In this document: one piece after another, positions 37,048 to 45,654 of the stretch
How the letters are laid out: every line of letters begins with the position of its first letter
How positions within the stretch are numbered: position 1 is the first letter of the stretch
The notes under the pieces: model-generated
Told to the model about the DNA's origin: nothing
The model's input: the letters and a program-made list of their open reading frames with translations, nothing else
The model's database searches: none
Origin: Roseovarius albus
GTDB taxonomy: Bacteria > Pseudomonadota > Alphaproteobacteria > Rhodobacterales > Rhodobacteraceae
DNA length: 64,000 nucleotides
Direction: 5' to 3'
NCBI RefSeq assembly: GCF_900172335.1
Contig: NZ_FWFX01000002.1
Span: 434,001-498,000, forward strand
Position numbers and translations under genes: made by a program

Positions 37048-38154
37048 ATGTTTGACTTTAACCTGAAAAACATCTCACTGACGGCTTTTGCCGGTGCGGC
37101 TGTGATGGCCGGAAGCGCCAGCGCACAAGAAGCATGTACCAACTATACCGTTCAAGATGGCGACACACTCGCGACCATCTCGATCACGGCTTATGGCACA
37201 TCCAACTATCAGCCAATCTTTAACGCCAACCGGAACGCAATCGATAACCCCGGTCAACTGGCCCCAGGTCTGGTTCTGGCTCTGCCTTGTGAAGACGGTA
37301 GCCTGCCAAACGGCCAGTCAGCTCAGGAACTGATCGCCCAGCAAGAAGAGCGTGCTGCGGCAAACCGCGTTTCCAACGTCTATGCACCACCAATCAAAAT
37401 GGTCACGGGCAGCAATTGGACTCCATTTGCCGATGATAGCCTCAACGGTGGTGGCATCTTCCCTCGTATCGCCTCGACCGCGCTGAACCGTGCTGGTAAC
37501 CAGCGTGAATATTCGGTGAGTTTTGTGAACGACTGGACCGCGCACCTGCAGACTCTGCTGCCACTGGGTGCTTTCGACGTGTCACTCGCGTGGAACATTC
37601 CAGATTGCTCAAACACCACATATGAGTGGTCTGAAGAAACAACTTACCGCTGCACCCAGTTCAACGCAACTGTCAGTGTGTACGACACGGTTGTTGGTTT
37701 TGTTTCGCTGCCAGACAGCCAGTATGCTTCAGCACGTACCTATGACGACCTGAAAGGTGCAACCATCTGCCGTATGAAGGGTTGGTTCACGTCCGACCTC
37801 GAAGAACAAGGCCTTGGTGAACCTACAATCACATTGCTTCGCCCTACCACTGCAAAAGAATGCCTTGATGCCGTTCTGACCGGTGTTGCTGACATGGCGT
37901 CCTTCGAACTTGAATCCATCGCGGCTGAAATGAGCGGCATGGGCCTGACAGGACAAGACCTTGTTGAGAACCCGAATGTGACAACTATGTCGTCACTGCG
38001 TTTTATCACCCACAAGTCCAACCCGTATGGACGTCAGTACATGGCGATGTTCAACCGCGGTCTGAACGAAATGCGTGAATCGGGCGAATGGTATGCGATT
38101 ATCTCTGACTCGCTGAACGAGCAAAACCAGAAGAACAACGCCGAAACCAACTAA
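37048..38154 (+). CDS. Secreted LysM protein with solute-binding-like domain, copy 2
   Basis: A 368-residue paralogue of the preceding protein, without its coiled coil. The signal peptide ends at GSASA (about 26), the LysM domain runs from YTVQDGDTLATISITAYG to LALPC, and the solute-binding-like domain fills about 115-368. Shared landmarks with copy 1 are FVNDW, the Cys in IPDC/RPNC, ATICR and GADM/GEAD-type segments near the C-terminus, and SGEWY/SGEWR. GGAGG lies 8 bases before the ATG. A good terminator follows. Retention of two diverged copies suggests different ligands or a heteromeric sensor. Confidence 0.85.
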   Translation: MFDFNLKNISLTAFAGAAVMAGSASAQEACTNYTVQDGDTLATISITAYGTSNYQPIFNANRNAIDNPGQLAPGLVLALPCEDGSLPNGQSAQELIAQQEERAAANRVSNVYAPPIKMVTGSNWTPFADDSLNGGGIFPRIASTALNRAGNQREYSVSFVNDWTAHLQTLLPLGAFDVSLAWNIPDCSNTTYEWSEETTYRCTQFNATVSVYDTVVGFVSLPDSQYASARTYDDLKGATICRMKGWFTSDLEEQGLGEPTITLLRPTTAKECLDAVLTGVADMASFELESIAAEMSGMGLTGQDLVENPNVTTMSSLRFITHKSNPYGRQYMAMFNRGLNEMRESGEWYAIISDSLNEQNQKNNAETN

Positions 38155-38179
38155 GCGGTATTGGTCTGAAGAAAGATTG

Positions 38180-38207
38180 AGGGCCGGTCCTATGGAGCGG
38201 CCCTTTT
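38180..38207 (+). terminator. Intrinsic terminator ending the kinase/LysM operon
   Basis: AGGGCCG (38180-38186) pairs with CGGCCCT (38198-38204), followed by TTTT. It lies 25 bases after the second LysM gene, between it and convergent accA. Confidence 0.8.
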
Positions 38208-38269
38208 CAATGTGTGTTGAATACGGATGTGATTCAGATTGTTTTTCCGGAAGCCACCAGAAGTATTGA

Positions 38270-39232
38270 TCAGGCGGCCAGTCCTTTAGACCCCATATCC
38301 AGAAACTTCTGACGGCGATCCTGTATCAATTCATCGGGAGTTTTGCCCGAAAGCTCTTCCAACATGCTATCGATTGCTTGCCTAACAGCTTGGATTGTCG
38401 CATTGGAATCGCGATGTGCGCCGCCCATGGGCTCGTCTATGATCTGATCTGCGATTCCGAGTTTGGTTAGGTCTTGCGCGGTCAGGCGAAGCGCCTCGGC
38501 TGCTTCGCGCATCTTTTCGGCGTCTTTCCAGAGGATCGAGGCACAGCCTTCGGGCGAGATGACGGAATATACCGAATGTTCCAACATCGCCAATCGGTTG
38601 GCCGAAGCAAAGGCCACAGCACCGCCAGAACCGCCTTCGCCGATGATAACGCTGACCAAGGGCACTCCGATTTGCAGACATTTCTCGGTTGAGCGCGCAA
38701 TTGCCTCCGATTGACCACGCTCTTCGGCACCTTTACCCGGATAAGCCCCTGGAGTGTCAACCAAGGTGATAACCGGCAGGCCAAACCGTCCAGCCATTTC
38801 CATCAGGCGGATCGCCTTGCGATACCCTTCGGGGCGCGCCATGCCGAAATTACGCTCAATGCGCGATTGCGTATCATTGCCCTTTTCATGGCCGATCACC
38901 ACGACGGGGGTGTCATTGAAGCGCGCCAAGCCACCCATGATGGCCAGATCATCGGCAAAGTTTCGATCGCCCGCCAGCGGTGTGTATTCGGAGAACAGCG
39001 CTTCGATGTAATCTTTGCAGTGCGGGCGCTCAGGATGGCGTGCAACCTGGCATTTGCGCCATGGCGTCAGGCTTTTGTATAGGTCGCGCAGCATATCGGC
39101 GGCTTTTTTATCCAGCGCGCCAGCCTCATCATCGACATTCATCTCTTCGTTGGCGCGGGCCATAGCCCGCAGCTCTTCGGCTTTGCCTTCGATTTCGGCC
39201 AGAGGCTTTTCGAAGTCGAGATAATTGGTCAT
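38270..39232 (-). CDS. accA: Acetyl-CoA carboxylase carboxyltransferase subunit alpha
   Basis: Makes malonyl-CoA for fatty acid synthesis together with AccD. The 320 residues match the family in length and in [51 protein letters not shown] and [12 protein letters not shown]. The ATG at 39232 is the family's usual start; the frame upstream to 39373 has no homology-like pattern. It is a housekeeping gene convergent with the LysM operon and marks the right border of the unusual cluster. Confidence 0.97.
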   Translation of the reverse strand: MTNYLDFEKPLAEIEGKAEELRAMARANEEMNVDDEAGALDKKAADMLRDLYKSLTPWRKCQVARHPERPHCKDYIEALFSEYTPLAGDRNFADDLAIMGGLARFNDTPVVVIGHEKGNDTQSRIERNFGMARPEGYRKAIRLMEMAGRFGLPVITLVDTPGAYPGKGAEERGQSEAIARSTEKCLQIGVPLVSVIIGEGGSGGAVAFASANRLAMLEHSVYSVISPEGCASILWKDAEKMREAAEALRLTAQDLTKLGIADQIIDEPMGGAHRDSNATIQAVRQAIDSMLEELSGKTPDELIQDRRQKFLDMGSKGLAA

Positions 39233-39287
39233 TCCGTGCTCCACAATTGTCGTTGCGATATATGGCGTTATCGCAGGCAATTTGCAA

Positions 39288-39905
39288 TCACATCGCGGCG
39301 AATCCTGCACGAAATGCGAACTCTGGTGAACTGAAGACCGGAATTGGCAGGTCAGACAGCAAGGCTGCAGCACCCGCCATTGAAGCTTGCGCCAAGATCA
39401 CACAAGCGATGTCACGCTTGTGTTCGACCATTCCGCGAATTTCGCTGGCAAGGACAGCGGCAAACGCCTCATTCTGCCCCGCCTCAAACAAGGGCCAATA
39501 CTGCCCAAGCGGCATCGCGTGGACCTTGGTCGGCATACCTGCCTCTTCCAAAGCGCGATCCAGCAAGGAGAGGCTAGGCTGATAGGTGCTGTCTAGGCAG
39601 TAGGCAAACATGATCGGCCCGCCTGTCTTTGCCGCCTTCTGCATCATCGGCCAATCTACACGGATGGCACCTGCTTCTTCTGCGACAGCGCCGATTGTTG
39701 TGCAGGTGCAGACCACTGGGCCTGTCATCTGGCCGATTTCGTCTTTGATTTCTTGCTCAAGTGCGGGATCAACGCCGGTTTGCGCCCGTGCGAGCCACTC
39801 AGGCCGGACAATGTGCGTGATGTCTGTGCCCGGTGCGATCTGATCGCGCAGCGCATCAAAGGTCACGCGATGTACTTCTGCGGTGTGAACGAAGGTCAAG
39901 GTCAT
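39288..39905 (-). CDS. Asp/Glu racemase-family protein
   Basis: A 205-residue protein of the aspartate/glutamate racemase superfamily, which includes hydantoin racemases and maleate isomerases. The first catalytic-Cys segment reads [16 protein letters not shown] (C66 and C68), but where the second Cys is normally seen the sequence reads [10 protein letters not shown], so a two-base racemase mechanism is doubtful. The ATG at 39905 is chosen because the upstream extension to 39956 lacks any family pattern. It lies between accA and a LysE exporter on the same strand. Confidence 0.7.
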   Translation of the reverse strand: MTLTFVHTAEVHRVTFDALRDQIAPGTDITHIVRPEWLARAQTGVDPALEQEIKDEIGQMTGPVVCTCTTIGAVAEEAGAIRVDWPMMQKAAKTGGPIMFAYCLDSTYQPSLSLLDRALEEAGMPTKVHAMPLGQYWPLFEAGQNEAFAAVLASEIRGMVEHKRDIACVILAQASMAGAAALLSDLPIPVFSSPEFAFRAGFAAM

Positions 39906-39971
39906 GAGGTGGCTCCCATTTAAGACAAGGGATGGCTTACCGTTGACCTTCGGCAATGAAAACAGGGATTT

Positions 39972-40571
39972 TTACGTATTGGGCCACAGAACTGGTATCA
40001 AGGTCGCTACCAGCAAGAGCGCCATGGTGATGTTGAAGGTTTTCAAACGCGTTTGGTTTTTCAAAATCCGTCGCATCTGCTGTCCCAGAACAGTCCAACT
40101 GGTGGTGCTGACACAAGAGACCATCACATAGGTGCCCGCGACCCAAAGCACAGCTGTCAGATCGCGGCTCGTGGCGTATAGAGTGATCGCAGACAAGGCC
40201 ATGGTCCAAGCTTTAGGATTAACCCACTGAAAAGCCGCTGATTGCAGAAAAGTCAGCGGTTTACCCCCAGCCTCGGCATTTTTGGGCGCTGCCGAGTTTG
40301 CAATCCTCCAGGCTAGGTACAGCAGATATGCGACGCTGGCGACTTTCAAAATGGTGTAGCTCATGGGCCAGCGATCAAAGATCTGCATGATCCCGATGCC
40401 GACCATCACCACCATCACCGGCATGCCAAGGCCAATGCCCAGCATATGCGGCACCGTGCGCCGGAAGCCAAAGTTGGCCCCAGAAGCCATAAGCATCAGG
40501 TTGTTTGGCCCTGGCGTGATGACCGTGACCAAAGCGAAGGTGAAGAGGGCGGAGTAGAGTTCAACTGTCAT
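39972..40571 (-). CDS. LysE family amino acid exporter
   Basis: A 200-residue inner-membrane protein with about six hydrophobic helices. The opening FTFALVTVITPGPNNLMLMASG is the LysE/RhtB family signature, and QWVNPKAW is conserved in the middle. The ATG at 40571 begins the first helix. It is divergent from an Lrp-type regulator gene 84 bases away, the typical arrangement in which the regulator controls export of an amino acid; the substrate cannot be read from sequence. Confidence 0.9.
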   Translation of the reverse strand: MTVELYSALFTFALVTVITPGPNNLMLMASGANFGFRRTVPHMLGIGLGMPVMVVMVGIGIMQIFDRWPMSYTILKVASVAYLLYLAWRIANSAAPKNAEAGGKPLTFLQSAAFQWVNPKAWTMALSAITLYATSRDLTAVLWVAGTYVMVSCVSTTSWTVLGQQMRRILKNQTRLKTFNITMALLLVATLIPVLWPNT

Positions 40572-40619
40572 GGCCGCAATCTTATGCCGTAAGTGATGCA
40601 TTTGAATTGCGTATGCTTG

Positions 40620-40648
40620 TTGAGATTACACTTGTAGTGCAATATAAT
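40620..40648 (+). promoter_or_regulatory. Near-consensus sigma-70 promoter of the Lrp-type regulator, probably leaderless
   Basis: TTGAGA (40620-40625), a 17-base spacer, TATAAT (40643-40648). The expected transcription start, 6-7 bases after the -10 box, coincides with the A of the ATG at 40655, and no ribosome-binding site is present. The spacer TTACACT-TGT-AGTGCAA (40626-40642) is an inverted repeat with one mismatch, a plausible operator for the regulator itself. Confidence 0.65.
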
Positions 40649-40654
40649 TTGCTC

Positions 40655-41098
40655 ATGGATCAGATTGACCAACATATATTGCGTGAAATTTCGAAGAACG
40701 GGCGCATTAGCAATCTGGATCTGGCGGATAGAATCAATCTTTCTCCCTCGGCGTGTCTGCGCCGTGTGCAGGACCTCGAGCGGCGCGGGGTAATCACCGG
40801 ATATCGCGCCATTCTAGACAAATCGAAGCTAGGGGTGGGTTTTGTGGCCTACGCCACGGTGGGCCTCAGCTCGCACACCAAGGCCAGTCAGGAAGCATTT
40901 GAGCGCGCCATGGCCATCGCGCCGGAGGTGGTCGAATGCCATAACACCACCGGGGCCGTAGAATATCTTTTGCGTATCGAGGTGTCTGACTTGGCGGCGT
41001 ACAAATCCTTTCACACCGATGTGATTGGCACCTTACCACAGGTTAGCTCTATCACGTCCTATGTGGTTATGGGATCACCAAAAGACGAGCGAGCGTGA
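40655..41098 (+). CDS. Lrp/AsnC family transcriptional regulator
   Basis: A 147-residue regulator with an N-terminal helix-turn-helix (LDLADRINLSPSACLRRVQDL, shown in part) and a C-terminal RAM ligand domain (TTGAVEYLLRIEVSDL). It is divergent from the LysE exporter and probably controls it in response to an amino acid. The ATG at 40655 has no Shine-Dalgarno sequence and sits at the predicted transcription start; the longer frame from 40607 would overlap the promoter and is unlikely. Confidence 0.92.
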   Translation: MDQIDQHILREISKNGRISNLDLADRINLSPSACLRRVQDLERRGVITGYRAILDKSKLGVGFVAYATVGLSSHTKASQEAFERAMAIAPEVVECHNTTGAVEYLLRIEVSDLAAYKSFHTDVIGTLPQVSSITSYVVMGSPKDERA

Positions 41099-41283
41099 CG
41101 GAAATCACGAACCTTCTGGCGCAAATGCTTTGGTTGTTTCGCTGACTGGTCTTATATCCCGGAGGGAGTTGGCCCTATCAGATTCTGCATATCTCAGGCT
41201 GATATGGTAGGAATGAGAGACACTTTTTCCCGCGTTTACTCACATGGCTGAAGACACCGGGCATCATCTGATGGAGCACTGCT

Positions 41284-42669
41284 ATGGACGGCAAGATTTT
41301 TGACAATGATATCAGCAAGGTTGTGGATGCTGACCGTGCCCACGTTTGGCACCACCTGATCCAGCACAAGCCTTTTGAAACCGGCGAACCCCGAATCATC
41401 GTGGAAGGCCGCGGCATGCGTGTTTGGGACCAAAAGGGCAAAGAGCACATTGATGCCGTCTCTGGAGGTGTCTGGACTGTTAACGTTGGCTACGGTCGCG
41501 AGCGTATCGCCAATGCCGTACGCGACCAGTTGGTCAAACTGCCATATTTCGCCAACACAGCGGGTAGCATTCCTGGCGCGATCTTTGCTGAGCAGCTGAT
41601 CGACAAGATGCCTGGCATGAGCCGTGTCTACTACACAAACTCAGGCTCGGAAGCGAACGAGAAAGCCTTCAAAATGGTTCGTCAAATCGCGCACAAGCGT
41701 TATGGCGGCAAGAAGTACAAGATCCTGTACCGTGACCGCGACTACCACGGCACCACCATTTCGACCCTGTCCGCCGGTGGTCAGGACGAGCGTGGGGCAC
41801 AGTACGGCCCATTCACCCCTGGCTTCATCCGCGTGCCACACTGCCTTGAGTACCGTGCGCAGTGGGATCTGTCGGGCGAAGAATACGGTATCGCAGCTGC
41901 GAATGCGATCGAAGAGGTCATTCTGGCCGAAGGTCCGGACACCGTTGGCGCTCTGTGCCTTGAGCCCGTGACTGCGGGTGGTGGCGTGATCGTGCCGCCA
42001 GAAGGTTACTGGCCACGTGTTCAGGAAATCTGCAAGAAATACGACATCTTGCTGCACATCGATGAAGTTGTTTGTGGCGTCGGTCGGACCGGCACGTGGT
42101 TTGGCTATCAGCACTATGGCATCGAGCCTGACTTTGTGACCATGGCCAAAGGTGTGGCCTCGGGCTATGCAGCAATTGCCTGCTGTGTCACCAACGAAAA
42201 AGTCTTTGACATGTTCAAAGATGACGCGACTGACCCGATGAACTATTTCCGTGACATCTCAACCTTTGGTGGCTGCACCGCGGGTCCTGCGGCGGCGATC
42301 GAAAATATGGCGATCATCCAAGAAGAAGGCCTGTTGGAAAACACCGTGCAGATGGGCGATTATATGCTCGACCAGCTGAAAGCCTTGCAAGATAAGCATA
42401 AAGTTATCGGTGACGTGCGCGGCAAGGGCTTGTTCTTGGGTGTGGAACTGGTTTCGGATCGGGCAACGAAAGAGCCTGTCGACGAGAAGCTGGTACAGGC
42501 CGTGTCCGGCGATTGTGCAGCAAACGGCGTTATCATCGGTGCATCAAATCGCGCGATTCCGGGTTTCAACAACATGCTGGCCTATAGCCCTGCGCTGATC
42601 GCAACCAAAGACGACATCGACGAGATCGTCACTGCGACAGACAACGCACTGACCAAAGTGTTCGGCTAA
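41284..42669 (+). CDS. tpa: Class III aminotransferase, probable taurine-pyruvate aminotransferase
   Basis: A 461-residue PLP enzyme. The Schiff-base Lys is K289 in TMAKGVASGY; TNSGSEANE is the phosphate-binding segment and HIDEVVCGVGRTG carries the PLP-binding Asp. The opening ADRAHVWHHLIQHKP is what I associate with taurine-pyruvate aminotransferases, which turn taurine plus pyruvate into sulfoacetaldehyde plus alanine. The usual companions xsc, tauR and the taurine transporter are not nearby, so another omega-amino substrate remains possible. It is a single-gene unit with its own strong terminator. Confidence 0.75.
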   Translation: MDGKIFDNDISKVVDADRAHVWHHLIQHKPFETGEPRIIVEGRGMRVWDQKGKEHIDAVSGGVWTVNVGYGRERIANAVRDQLVKLPYFANTAGSIPGAIFAEQLIDKMPGMSRVYYTNSGSEANEKAFKMVRQIAHKRYGGKKYKILYRDRDYHGTTISTLSAGGQDERGAQYGPFTPGFIRVPHCLEYRAQWDLSGEEYGIAAANAIEEVILAEGPDTVGALCLEPVTAGGGVIVPPEGYWPRVQEICKKYDILLHIDEVVCGVGRTGTWFGYQHYGIEPDFVTMAKGVASGYAAIACCVTNEKVFDMFKDDATDPMNYFRDISTFGGCTAGPAAAIENMAIIQEEGLLENTVQMGDYMLDQLKALQDKHKVIGDVRGKGLFLGVELVSDRATKEPVDEKLVQAVSGDCAANGVIIGASNRAIPGFNNMLAYSPALIATKDDIDEIVTATDNALTKVFG

Positions 42670-42689
42670 GCCACTCGCCAAGTGCTTTA

Positions 42690-42720
42690 GGAAAAGGCCG
42701 CGTTAGCGGCCTTTTCCTTT
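42690..42720 (+). terminator. Strong intrinsic terminator of the aminotransferase gene
   Basis: GGAAAAGGCCGC (42690-42701) pairs perfectly with GCGGCCTTTTCC (42706-42717) over a 4-base loop, followed by T residues. Confidence 0.9.
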
Positions 42721-42803
42721 TGTGATTTGTGTACAGCCTGTACGTTTTGACTCCCTGTTATTTACACAAATCCGTTGGGGTGGTTTCCGGGGCTTTGAAT
42801 CGG

Positions 42804-42834
42804 TCGCATGGTTCAAACGTCGCATGGTTCAAAC
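42804..42834. repeat. Short direct repeat in the 42721-42963 intergenic region
   Basis: The 15-base unit TCGCATGGTTCAAAC occurs twice (42804-42818 and 42820-42834) with one base between. Downstream, about 42906-42930, is a palindromic GCCTCCGGCGGAG element; similar elements are scattered between genes in Roseobacter chromosomes as far as I recall. No gene is visible here. Confidence 0.5.
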
Positions 42835-42963
42835 ATGGATAACCAAATTTTGCGCCTGCGGCGCGCTTGATGTCTCGGTGCCGGCCTTTGACCTCCGCCT
42901 CGGGGATTGCCTCCGGCGGAGATATTTGTGGTCAGATGAAACAGGCGAATTTTGAGGTGGTTG

Positions 42964-44640
42964 TTACGCGGCGCGAATGGGGGCTGTGGGTTGTAAGGTC
43001 CCCTTGTAGGAAACGATCAGGCCGACAATCGGAGCCTCTATGGAGACGTTGAAGCAAAATTGATTGTCGCGGGTGGTCTCAAAAGTCTGGCCTTTGGGCA
43101 ACAAGGCGCGGGGCAGGGGTAGGCCAAAGCAGAACCAGTGGCGCGGGATGAGGTACATCTTGTCGTCTTCGATCACCAAGGCGAGGGCCACGCGGATTGG
43201 ACCAAAGCGTTCAATTAGAAGGTGCTGATTTCGCCCGGTTCCGGCCCATTGTTGGGATGAAAATGGTTTGCCGCCAAAATCGCGGTGCCAGAGTTCCTGG
43301 TTGCCCTGTGGTGTCAGCGTCACACAGGCGGGAATGTCTTTTCCGGTGTTGGGAAATCCGATGAGTCGGGCGATGGCATTGGCGAGCATGCCTTTGCCGC
43401 GCTGAACTTCGGCCTGTCCGTTCCAAGTGCGTTTGGCCGTACTGTTGTGCAGGGTCCGAACCGGGGTGGGCAAGTTATGGAAAGCGGGGCCCAGAATGTG
43501 CTGATAGAGCGGGGCATCTGCGGGCAAGGGGGAACGAAAGCCGGTGAAGATGGAACGATCTTCAAAAAGCAGATCATAGTCAGAAAGCTCCAACGCCCTG
43601 GTGGCCGGGCGGGCACCGGGCGCGGGAGCGATCCCGAGCAAGAGCTTGCGAATAAGCGCCTCGATCGCCATGGAGGGGATGTAGGGGCCATCATTGCCTT
43701 CGGCCAAAAGGTGCCATGTCTGTGTAATGTCTTGATCATCGCGCTTGCCCGTGGCCCGCACATACATGCCGCCTCGGTGTTCGCCGAATTTCATCAGGTT
43801 CAGCACTTTGTAAAACAGGCCTGACAGTGGCGTCAGTGCTGGCAGGTGCAAAGCAGCACGTGCCTTGGCCAGCAGATTCAGAATCCGATGCAGGATTTCA
43901 GGCACAGGCCCGGCCCCCATCCAGATGTCTTGCAAGGTTTCATGTTCGGGCGGGATGACCTGCAGGTCAGGCACATCTACCAGAGAAAAGTGGATGTTTT
44001 TGAGTGGCAACCGTCCGGGCACTGCAATGGTGTGCCGCCGACTTTCGGCCAATCCGCGGGCGGTTGTTTGTTTGCTGTCGCGGGTGAGCCTTACCGGGGC
44101 ACCAGCGTAGCCGACAACGGCGCGCATCACATTGAGGCCGACACCAGCGTAGGGCGACGGGGCGATTCCGCCTTCGACCGAGGTGATGTCCATGGTTTTG
44201 GACATCTCACGCAGAACGGTGGCGGTCAGGACCGGAAAGCTGCTGACGCCTGAGAGGATAAATACGCCTGCATCTTTGGCGTTTTGGTCAAATTGGGTGA
44301 TGCCAAAGACAAAATCGGCGGCATCGGCGAAGTCGAGGTATGAGGTGCCCGCGTTGATGCAGGCTTTGACCACCCGATAGGGATCATCTCCGTAGTTTTG
44401 AAATGGACCGGAGGCGTCGACCACCAGATCCGGCTGTTCTGTTGTCAGGCAGTTGTGGATCTGCGCCCGATCCAGAGAGAGAGGGTGCACCTGCGGCTTT
44501 CCGAGGTAGGCGTTACAGAAGGCTGTAGCGCGGTCTAAATTGCGGCCGCAGATCAACAATTCCAGTTGCGGGAGGTCGGACAAAAGTTCAGCCAAGCGAC
44601 CGCCGAATACGCCATAACCGCCAAGGACGAGGATCTTCAT
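42964..44640 (-). CDS. Saccharopine dehydrogenase-like NAD(P)-binding protein fused to DUF4166
   Basis: A 558-residue protein. The N-terminus MKILVLGGYGVFGGRLAELL is a Rossmann fold of the saccharopine dehydrogenase/trans-acting enoyl reductase type (about 1-370). The C-terminal 180 residues match DUF4166 (LIGFPNTGKDIPA, ELWHRDFGGKPFSS, then the GPIRVALAL strand). The reaction is unknown. Its start overlaps the stop of the DCC-family gene by 4 bases, so the pair is one operon; such pairs with DCC proteins recur in bacteria, hinting at redox chemistry on a lipid or small molecule. Confidence 0.82.
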   Translation of the reverse strand: MKILVLGGYGVFGGRLAELLSDLPQLELLICGRNLDRATAFCNAYLGKPQVHPLSLDRAQIHNCLTTEQPDLVVDASGPFQNYGDDPYRVVKACINAGTSYLDFADAADFVFGITQFDQNAKDAGVFILSGVSSFPVLTATVLREMSKTMDITSVEGGIAPSPYAGVGLNVMRAVVGYAGAPVRLTRDSKQTTARGLAESRRHTIAVPGRLPLKNIHFSLVDVPDLQVIPPEHETLQDIWMGAGPVPEILHRILNLLAKARAALHLPALTPLSGLFYKVLNLMKFGEHRGGMYVRATGKRDDQDITQTWHLLAEGNDGPYIPSMAIEALIRKLLLGIAPAPGARPATRALELSDYDLLFEDRSIFTGFRSPLPADAPLYQHILGPAFHNLPTPVRTLHNSTAKRTWNGQAEVQRGKGMLANAIARLIGFPNTGKDIPACVTLTPQGNQELWHRDFGGKPFSSQQWAGTGRNQHLLIERFGPIRVALALVIEDDKMYLIPRHWFCFGLPLPRALLPKGQTFETTRDNQFCFNVSIEAPIVGLIVSYKGTLQPTAPIRAA

Positions 44641-45095
44641 GGGATTAACCTTTTACGGACTTCGGGGTCGGGCAGGGTGCACAGATCTGCACGGCCAAAC
44701 AAGCGATAGCGGTTGCGGGCGACGGCGCGGTAGAGTGGATTTTGAAAGGCTTCGGGCAGGAGATGGAAGAGGTGCAGCATCCGCCAGATCCCACCCAGCC
44801 GGGTGCCGACGCGGGCGAGGGCGTCAAGAGAGGTATAGGCGATCCCGTATTCGACATAGAGCCATGTGGTCGGGTCGTCGGGGTCCAATCCGTAGTGATG
44901 CAGAAGGGCACGGCCGGCGGGGGATTGAATTGGCAGGATGCGAAATTCATGCTGCGTGTCGTTTTGGGCGATCCAGCGGGCGCCGCGGGCACAAAGCGCG
45001 CACTGGGCATCCATCACAGTAAAGATTTCGCCAGCCTCAAAGGTGGGGACCTTCGGATCTGATTTGTAGGAAAATGGTGCATGAAGGCGCAGCAT
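44637..45095 (-). CDS. DCC family thiol-disulfide oxidoreductase-like protein
   Basis: A 152-residue protein of the DUF393/DCC family. The thioredoxin-like CxxC is C32-x2-C35 in MDAQCALCARGARW, and SPAGRALLHHYGLDPDD is the usual continuation. It probably carries a redox-active disulfide; its partner is unknown. It is the first gene of a two-gene operon with the DUF4166 protein, overlapping it by 4 bases. Confidence 0.88.
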   Translation of the reverse strand: MLRLHAPFSYKSDPKVPTFEAGEIFTVMDAQCALCARGARWIAQNDTQHEFRILPIQSPAGRALLHHYGLDPDDPTTWLYVEYGIAYTSLDALARVGTRLGGIWRMLHLFHLLPEAFQNPLYRAVARNRYRLFGRADLCTLPDPEVRKRLIP

Positions 45096-45162
45096 GTCTA
45101 AGTTGTAGGGCTGCCAATAAGCGGCGCATAGGTTACAAAGTGTCGCTGTCTGTAGGCCAAAG

Positions 45163-45195
45163 AAAAACGCCCACCCCGTTGCCGGGATAGGCGTT
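45163..45195 (-). terminator. Intrinsic terminator of the TRAP-UspA operon
   Basis: On the minus strand AACGCC (45195-45190) pairs with GGCGTT (45171-45166), with an inner CCCG/CGGG pair, followed by a T-run (45167-45163). It is 21 bases beyond the universal stress protein stop. Confidence 0.75.
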
Positions 45196-45216
45196 GCATT
45201 TGATACGGGTGCGAAG

Positions 45217-45654
45217 TTAGTCGCGGACGATCATGACCGAGACTTTGGCGTAGCGTGCGACGCGCGCTGAGTTGGGGCCCAGTACCTTTTCGGCGAGGTC
45301 GGGTTTATGTGCGCCTACGACAATCAGGTCCGCTTCGCTTGCTTCTGCCAGCTTTAGAATTTCTTCGTAAGTATTGCCGGTCGCCACGATGTGCCGAATG
45401 TTTTCGTTTGTGTCAGCACCTAAAGCTTCGCTGACTGCATCCTGCAGGGCATCGTGCGCGTGTTCGACAGCTTTTTCGTGGAATTCGCTATCGAAGAATG
45501 AACCCACAAGGCTCATTCCAAAATCCGGAAGCACCGTTATGACGTCCAGTTTTGCGCCTTCGACCTCGGCCATTCGTGCGGCCTGTTTTAGAACTTTGGC
45601 ATCACGATCATTGCTGCTGACATCGATTGCGCACAGTATGGTTTTGATACTCAT
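45217..45654 (-). CDS. Universal stress protein (UspA), TRAP-associated
   Basis: A 145-residue cytoplasmic protein of the UspA family, with the N-terminal KTILCAIDVS strand and the ATP-binding pattern VVGAHKP...LGPNSARV near the C-terminus. Its start overlaps the TRAP permease stop by 4 bases. A Usp protein encoded with a TRAP transporter is known from Halomonas TeaABC-TeaD, where it modulates uptake; the same role is likely here. Confidence 0.9.
   Translation of the reverse strand: MSIKTILCAIDVSSNDRDAKVLKQAARMAEVEGAKLDVITVLPDFGMSLVGSFFDSEFHEKAVEHAHDALQDAVSEALGADTNENIRHIVATGNTYEEILKLAEASEADLIVVGAHKPDLAEKVLGPNSARVARYAKVSVMIVRD

Noticed and set aside
31678..38154. Type VI secretion regulatory locus
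   Set aside because: Kinase, FHA and PP2C genes fit, but no tss structural genes, ClpV, Hcp or VgrG occur anywhere in the window, and LysM sensors are not part of that system.
41641..42114. 157-codon minus-strand frame opposite the tpa-like gene
   Set aside because: Antisense to the conserved PLP-enzyme core and without its own features.
42804..42834. Attachment site or insertion footprint from the 15-base direct repeat
   Set aside because: The two copies are adjacent with no integrase, tRNA or inserted genes nearby; simple local duplication is enough.
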